DNA from: Yersinia kristensenii
GTDB lineage: Bacteria; Pseudomonadota; Gammaproteobacteria; Enterobacterales; Enterobacteriaceae
Reading direction: 5' to 3'
Length of the DNA stretch: 64,000 nucleotides
Assembly: GCF_900460525.1 (NCBI RefSeq)
Contig: NZ_UHIY01000001.1
Location: 4,216,001 to 4,280,000, forward strand
The position numbers and the translations under genes were made by a program. Below, piece by piece: positions 60,585 to 64,000 of this stretch (positions within the stretch are counted from its first letter, which is position 1; every line of letters starts with the position of its first letter). The notes beneath the pieces were generated by a model, which searched no databases, was not told the origin of the DNA, and worked only from the letters and a program-made list of their open reading frames with translations.

Positions 60585-62731
60585 TAATTTAATTCCTGCC
60601 ATTCCATTAAATCACCCGGCGTCATGCCACCCGGCATACTAATATGTACATTCTCAATGCGTTTGCTGTTATCCGTGACCGATTTTGAATTATCATTAAT
60701 TTCTTTATTAATTCCGCCTTTTTCAATATTCCGCATCTGGCCACCGGTTAATAAGTTATTGGCTGAATTAAGCGGGTTATCAGCGGGTAATGGCATTTGA
60801 TACGCTGGGGATATCATCGGATTATCCACAGGGGGAGCCATTTTATAGGCCGGGGCCATCATCGGATTATCCATAGGGGAAACCATTTTATAGGCCGGGG
60901 CCATTATCGGATTATCCACAGGGGAAGCCATTTTATAAGCCGGGGCCATCATCGGATCAGCCCCAATTGTTTTCGCCTCAATACTGACACCGGGAATATA
61001 ATTCAGCTTATCGATGATCCAATTATAGGTTTCGGCAAAGGTACTTTTCAGCCAGTCCCATAATCCACTGAACACATTGCCGATGCTGTCAGCCATGGCA
61101 CTGAACCCAGCCAGCGGCGATAACCCCGTAATAGCCGATACCAGCCATTGCCAGCCGGATACAATCTTTTGCCATACCCCGTTGAACACGTCCCCCACAG
61201 CGGTTACCACTTCAGATAACCACTGGAAAGCGGCGGTATCGGCAATGGCCGCGGTTATCTCATCCCAATACTTAATCAGGTAATAGATACCCGCCGCCAA
61301 CGTGGCAATGGCCACAATCACTAACAACACTGGCCACGTCAGAAAACTAAATGAAATCCCGGCAGAGATTGCCGCCATCCGTAGCGCCAGTAATACCCCG
61401 CGCATAATGCGCATGGTGGCATTGGCAGCGATAATCGCCTTGTTATACAGCCAGATAGCAGCGGTGTGGATTTGGGTTACGGCACACAATGCACCCCACA
61501 GCAGTTTTAGCCCCATCCAGATAAACATGCTGATCCCCACAACCATATTGGCGATGGCACCGGCGGCAGCAAAACTCAACAGCGCCAACATGGCATAGCC
61601 GATCAACCGGGCGATATTGGGGAATAGCTGCATCCAGCGGGCGAATTTCTCGCCAATTTCAGACACCCGGTTCATGATCGGATACAGCACCGGTAACAGG
61701 GTTAAGCCCAAAATGACCCGCATCCCTGTCCAGATAGCCATCAGCCGTTCCCACGGATCAGCCATTTTCTTGGCCATCTCACCGGCCCGCTTCATACCGT
61801 CATTACTGCCCAACTCAGTAATATTGCGTTTCAGCAAATCGACATTGCCATAAAGCTGTTTAATGACATTCGCCCCGTCACCAAAGGCTTTATCCAGCTC
61901 GGCCTGTGCCTTTAAATTGCCCTCAATGGTTTTCCCGTAACGCCCCTGTAATTTTTCCAGCATTTGCGGCATGGTCAACATCTGGCCGGAAGCATTCACA
62001 AAACTCAGGCCAAGGGTTTTGGCCCCGGACGCCGCCCCTTTCATGAATGTTTCATAGCTGCCGCTGGCTTCGGTTCCCAAGGTTTTTTGCAACTGGCCCA
62101 ACACGGCAAATTGTTCATCCATGCCCACGCCATAGTTAGCGCCACCCCCCTTGGAACCCTGCATCAGGTCAGCCATAGTCTGCATATTGACGCCAAAGGC
62201 CTGCACCATGTACGCCGTTTTACCGGCTACCTCTTCGGCAAACTTCACTTTGCCTATGCGGTCTGCGTAGCCGTCAAACTGGTTATACATTTGCCCCATG
62301 TAGGCGGCGGCTTCGCTACCGGTGGTTTTCATGCCTGCGGCCAGCACATTGGTGGCCAGCGTAAAACGGGGCAAATCACGGTCAGACAGCGTGCCAATGG
62401 CACTGCGCACATCAGCACTTGAGCGCACCACATCCACCGCGCTGCGCCCATACTGCATACTGAATTTCAGGGCGTCAGTGCTCATCTTTTGCAAGGCGCT
62501 ATCACTCACCCCCTTGGCGCTGGCCTCATTGAGCGCCCCGGCAAATTCAGCCGCAGGCCCCAGTGACCCCTTGAGGCCCTGCACCACACCAAATAACGCC
62601 GCACCGCCCACCAAGATTTTACCGAAAGCGGCCTGTGATGAATCCGCGAACCCTTTCACAGAGGATTGCACCTGCTTTAATGGGCGCGTGATTTTATCAA
62701 TCATGCTTAAAGTAAAATCGAGGTGTTTCAT
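60584..62731 (-). CDS. Phage tail tape measure protein
   Basis: 715-residue protein that sets tail length, as gpT does in P2. The N-terminal region (MKHLDFTLSMIDKITRPLKQ, KQVQSSVKGFADSSQAAFGK) and the segments to ~330 are the TP901 tape-measure core. The middle (~350-500) has several hydrophobic stretches (LIGYAMLALLSFAAAGAIAN, LTWPVLLVIVAIATLAAGIY). The C-terminal part has about four 15-residue repeats of DNPMMAPAYKM type (codons 60791-60962). It starts one base inside the stop of the frameshifted chaperone frame (TAATG), as expected for E'-T coupling. Confidence 0.92.
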   Translation of the reverse strand: MKHLDFTLSMIDKITRPLKQVQSSVKGFADSSQAAFGKILVGGAALFGVVQGLKGSLGPAAEFAGALNEASAKGVSDSALQKMSTDALKFSMQYGRSAVDVVRSSADVRSAIGTLSDRDLPRFTLATNVLAAGMKTTGSEAAAYMGQMYNQFDGYADRIGKVKFAEEVAGKTAYMVQAFGVNMQTMADLMQGSKGGGANYGVGMDEQFAVLGQLQKTLGTEASGSYETFMKGAASGAKTLGLSFVNASGQMLTMPQMLEKLQGRYGKTIEGNLKAQAELDKAFGDGANVIKQLYGNVDLLKRNITELGSNDGMKRAGEMAKKMADPWERLMAIWTGMRVILGLTLLPVLYPIMNRVSEIGEKFARWMQLFPNIARLIGYAMLALLSFAAAGAIANMVVGISMFIWMGLKLLWGALCAVTQIHTAAIWLYNKAIIAANATMRIMRGVLLALRMAAISAGISFSFLTWPVLLVIVAIATLAAGIYYLIKYWDEITAAIADTAAFQWLSEVVTAVGDVFNGVWQKIVSGWQWLVSAITGLSPLAGFSAMADSIGNVFSGLWDWLKSTFAETYNWIIDKLNYIPGVSIEAKTIGADPMMAPAYKMASPVDNPIMAPAYKMVSPMDNPMMAPAYKMAPPVDNPMISPAYQMPLPADNPLNSANNLLTGGQMRNIEKGGINKEINDNSKSVTDNSKRIENVHISMPGGMTPGDLMEWQELN
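60791..60962 (-). repeat. 45-bp tandem repeat in the tape measure gene
   Basis: About 3.8 copies of a 45-bp in-frame unit encoding DNPMMAPAYKM plus four varying residues. Copies are highly similar (CGGGGCCATCATCGGATTAT recurs almost unchanged), so the array is recent or kept uniform. Confidence 0.85.
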
Positions 62732-62928
62732 TAATCGCCTTTAAATGCCAAGCCAATACCATTGGCGGTTGATATTCGGGTATTTTCCCAATAACGGTTA
62801 TCCAGCCAAACGGCACGGGCCAGACTTTCTATATCGTCATTTTCATGTGGTAAATAATGACGGCGCAGAATAAGAAACTGCTCAATAGAATTATTTTCAA
62901 TCGCCCGTAACCGTTGGGTTAGTTTTTT
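62731..62928 (-). CDS. Frameshift extension (E'-type) of the tail assembly chaperone
   Basis: A second frame, -1 relative to the chaperone gene, runs open for 63 codons from the slippery site to a TAA at 62731-62733, one base from the tape-measure ATG. It reads LTQRLRAIENNSIEQFLILR and ends TANGIGLAFKGD. It has no start codon suited to independent translation, so it is expected to be made only as a fusion by -1 frameshifting, giving a protein of about 151 residues. Gene pairs of this type (P2 E/E', lambda G/GT) make the tail chaperone pair needed with the tape measure. Confidence 0.7.
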   Translation of the reverse strand, partial: KKLTQRLRAIENNSIEQFLILRRHYLPHENDDIESLARAVWLDNRYWENTRISTANGIGLAFKGD

Positions 62929-63185
62929 ACTTCGATTTCCAGCTCTGGCGCGTAAACCTTATTGACCTTTTCAATTAATTGCAGCGCCGCACCCGGTGCT
63001 TTTAAAATCTCGTCCAAGGCTTCTTTGGTTTCTTTACTGATAATACGGCGCAGGTATTTAAATGCCGGGGCAATTTTATTTTCCATCCCCACTTCATTAA
63101 TAAAACCGTTATAAGCGGTAGTGTTCGGTTCGAAAATAAGTTCAACGCCACCTACCACTAATACAATCTTGCTTTTGTCAGCCAT
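62919..63185 (-). CDS. Phage tail assembly chaperone (gpE-like)
   Basis: 88-residue protein starting at the ATG at 63185 after AAGGAAATAA (MADKSKIVLVVGGVELIFEP). Its position just before the tape measure and the family-like alpha/beta layout, ending ELEIEVKN, identify it as the tail assembly chaperone (gpE type). Its last codons GTA AAA AAC TAA contain the slippery heptamer A AAA AAC (62922-62928), the classic -1 frameshift signal. Confidence 0.8.
   Translation of the reverse strand: MADKSKIVLVVGGVELIFEPNTTAYNGFINEVGMENKIAPAFKYLRRIISKETKEALDEILKAPGAALQLIEKVNKVYAPELEIEVKN
62922..62928 (-). promoter_or_regulatory. A AAA AAC -1 frameshift slippery heptamer
   Basis: On the minus strand, zero-frame reading GTA AAA AAC TAA; both tRNAs can slip back by one and read on through the -1 frame. 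The stop codon TAA directly after the heptamer in the zero frame makes this a typical tail-gene signal. Confidence 0.75.
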
Positions 63186-63186
63186 G

Positions 63187-63528
63187 TTATTTATTTCCTT
63201 GTCTCAGATATATTTCATTAATCAGTTGATTGTGTCGCGCCGCGCATAAAGTATAAATACTGCGATAGGCGCGTAATGCGTTATCAAAATCATTACCGGT
63301 CGTGCCGGTTAATCGGGGTAAAAGGGTGCTGCATTTAGTGAGCTGATTTTCCTGATAGGGCACGTTCGGCGGCATTACTACTTTCGTTGAACAGCCGGAC
63401 ATATTCATCAGTAGCACACACGTTAGTAAACACCGGCTTAATAATTTCCGTGTGAATAACCGGCTGGTATTTATCCCCCTGCTGGCGCAACGCTTCCAGC
63501 TTATCTTCCAGTTGCCGGGCTGAATCAC
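63187..63528 (-). CDS. Rz1-like outer-membrane spanin lipoprotein
   Basis: Frame encoding a lipoprotein nested in and running past the Rz gene. A GTG at 63528 is the only standard start in frame, giving 113 residues; the true start may be a weaker codon nearer RLFTRKLLSRCLLTC. The signal ends in the lipobox-like MSGC (Cys46 from the GTG). The mature part, STKVVMPPNVPYQENQLTKC, is short, proline-containing and basic, as in o-spanins. It partners the Rz protein to fuse inner and outer membranes in lysis. Confidence 0.65.
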   Translation of the reverse strand: MIQPGNWKISWKRCASRGINTSRLFTRKLLSRCLLTCVLLMNMSGCSTKVVMPPNVPYQENQLTKCSTLLPRLTGTTGNDFDNALRAYRSIYTLCAARHNQLINEIYLRQGNK

Positions 63529-63676
63529 TGGCTATGCCCTCCGAAATTGTCCGGCCCTGTTCTGCCGCTGTGTTGGCTGCGCGGGTAATACTCAGTTCCA
63601 AACGATCATGCTGCAAATCATTGAGATACCACCCGGCAACAAATGCCGCTGCAATCAGCGCCAATATCTTGGCCAT
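63335..63676 (-). CDS. Rz-like inner-membrane spanin
   Basis: 113-residue protein with one N-terminal membrane anchor (MAKILALIAAAFVAGWYLND) and a long charged, coiled-coil periplasmic part (ITRAANTAAEQGRTISEGIA). This is the i-spanin layout (Rz). Its start overlaps the endolysin stop (TGATG) and the Rz1 frame is nested inside it, the classic spanin arrangement. Confidence 0.75.
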   Translation of the reverse strand: MAKILALIAAAFVAGWYLNDLQHDRLELSITRAANTAAEQGRTISEGIASDSARQLEDKLEALRQQGDKYQPVIHTEIIKPVFTNVCATDEYVRLFNESSNAAERALSGKSAH

Positions 63677-64000
63677 CAGCGAACCCCGTTATGCTCAAGG
63701 CTGAAATGGTTGCCATCGGGATTGGATTTAAAACGCCCGCCCCAACTGCCGCCCAACTTTTCCCAGTATTCACCCAAAGGGGTGTAAGCTTCGGTTTTGG
63801 TCTGATACACCCCGTTGATAAACAGATTAAAATCCACTGCCAGCCGCGAGGTATGCAGACTGTTACTGATACCGCTTCCCGCCTTGGCATTCAGTTTGGC
63901 CTGCTCCGGGGTGCGGTAGGCTTCACCAAAAGTCAGACGGTAGCCCCGTTCCCCAGCCCAACTAATTAACTGCGCAATCAGTTGGGTAAATAACTGCTGT
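63676..64000 (-). CDS. M15-family phage endolysin, C-terminal part (truncated by window edge)
   Basis: The frame enters from the right edge and stops at TGA 63676-63678, giving about 107 visible residues. It contains YRTPEQAKLNAK, the zinc motif SLHTSRLAVDFN (His and Asp) and GNHFSLEH (His, His/Glu), which are the VanY/M15 metallopeptidase signatures. Such enzymes cut the peptide stem of murein. The N-terminus is outside the window. It starts the lysis cassette seen here and is coupled to the Rz gene. Confidence 0.8.
   Translation of the reverse strand, partial: QQLFTQLIAQLISWAGERGYRLTFGEAYRTPEQAKLNAKAGSGISNSLHTSRLAVDFNLFINGVYQTKTEAYTPLGEYWEKLGGSWGGRFKSNPDGNHFSLEHNGVR

Larger units (their letters stand above)
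52871..64000 (-). mobile_element. Partial P2/HP1-like prophage or phage-tail bacteriocin (lysis and tail genes)
   Basis: Thirteen genes on one strand, most overlapping their neighbour by 1-35 bp, encode endolysin, spanins, tail chaperone, tape measure, baseplate W/J/I-like proteins, fibre, fibre chaperone and spike. The order and the W-like family point to the contractile-tailed P2/HP1 group. Capsid, terminase, replication, repressor and integrase genes are not visible; they would lie beyond the right edge or be absent. Confidence 0.8.

Noticed and set aside
60797..61063. Repetitive plus-strand frame rich in HRIIHRG
   Set aside because: It is the antisense reading of the 45-bp repeats in the tape measure gene.
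61964..62422. 152-codon plus-strand frame within the tape measure gene
   Set aside because: Antisense to a well-supported tape measure; no start signal.

Overview
The window is chromosomal DNA of a gamma-proteobacterium of the order Enterobacterales, most likely the genus Yersinia (Y. enterocolitica group or a close relative). The gene order follows the E. coli serS-to-ybjL backbone, the proteins are enterobacterial throughout, and several spacers carry 125-127 bp ERIC elements of the kind that are very abundant in Yersinia. Species cannot be fixed from this sequence alone.

Positions 1-9026 hold the 5' part of serS, then rarA, lolA, ftsK and lrp on the minus strand, with trxB divergent from lrp. 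Positions 9308-17817 hold cydDC, the ATP-driven thiol exporter needed for cytochrome bd assembly, followed by aat, infA, clpA/clpS and cspD. Aat, ClpS and ClpA are successive steps of the bacterial N-end rule: Aat adds Leu/Phe to proteins, ClpS recognises them, and ClpAP degrades them. Positions 18139-25172 hold macAB (minus), a VirK/YbjX gene, the OLD-family ATPase ybjD and the lysine exporter lysO.

Positions 25369-33805 are a redox and metabolic stretch: hcp-hcr (hybrid-cluster protein and its NADH reductase, with NsrR/FNR-like sites upstream), poxB, an AT-rich SAM methyltransferase, ltaE and ybjT. Positions 33996-49282 hold ybjS, a small membrane/zinc-ribbon protein, lipoprotein ybjP, the arginine importer artPIQM plus artJ, rlmC, ybjO, the putrescine importer potFGHI, ybjN, a DUF1418 protein and grxA. 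A 452-bp inverted-repeat (foldback) element lies between artM and artJ. Positions 49806-51670 hold the transporter gene ybjL and a clear rybB small RNA gene with a textbook sigma-E promoter.

Positions 51832-52282 carry a DUF4177 gene and a second YidD-type gene. From about 52.5 kb to the right edge lies part of a contractile-tailed (P2/HP1-like) prophage or phage-tail bacteriocin, entirely on the minus strand. In transcription order it encodes an M15 endolysin (cut by the window edge), Rz/Rz1 spanins, a tail assembly chaperone, the tape measure, a W-like baseplate protein, J, I, tail fibre H, a fibre chaperone, two less certain tail proteins and a D/VgrG-like hub-spike. The cluster is tightly overlapped and ends at a strong terminator. 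The chaperone gene ends in an A AAA AAC slippery heptamer followed by a 63-codon open -1 frame that runs exactly to the tape-measure start, so an E/E'-type programmed frameshift is very likely. No capsid, terminase, integrase or regulatory genes are visible, so complete prophage and tailocin cannot be told apart here.
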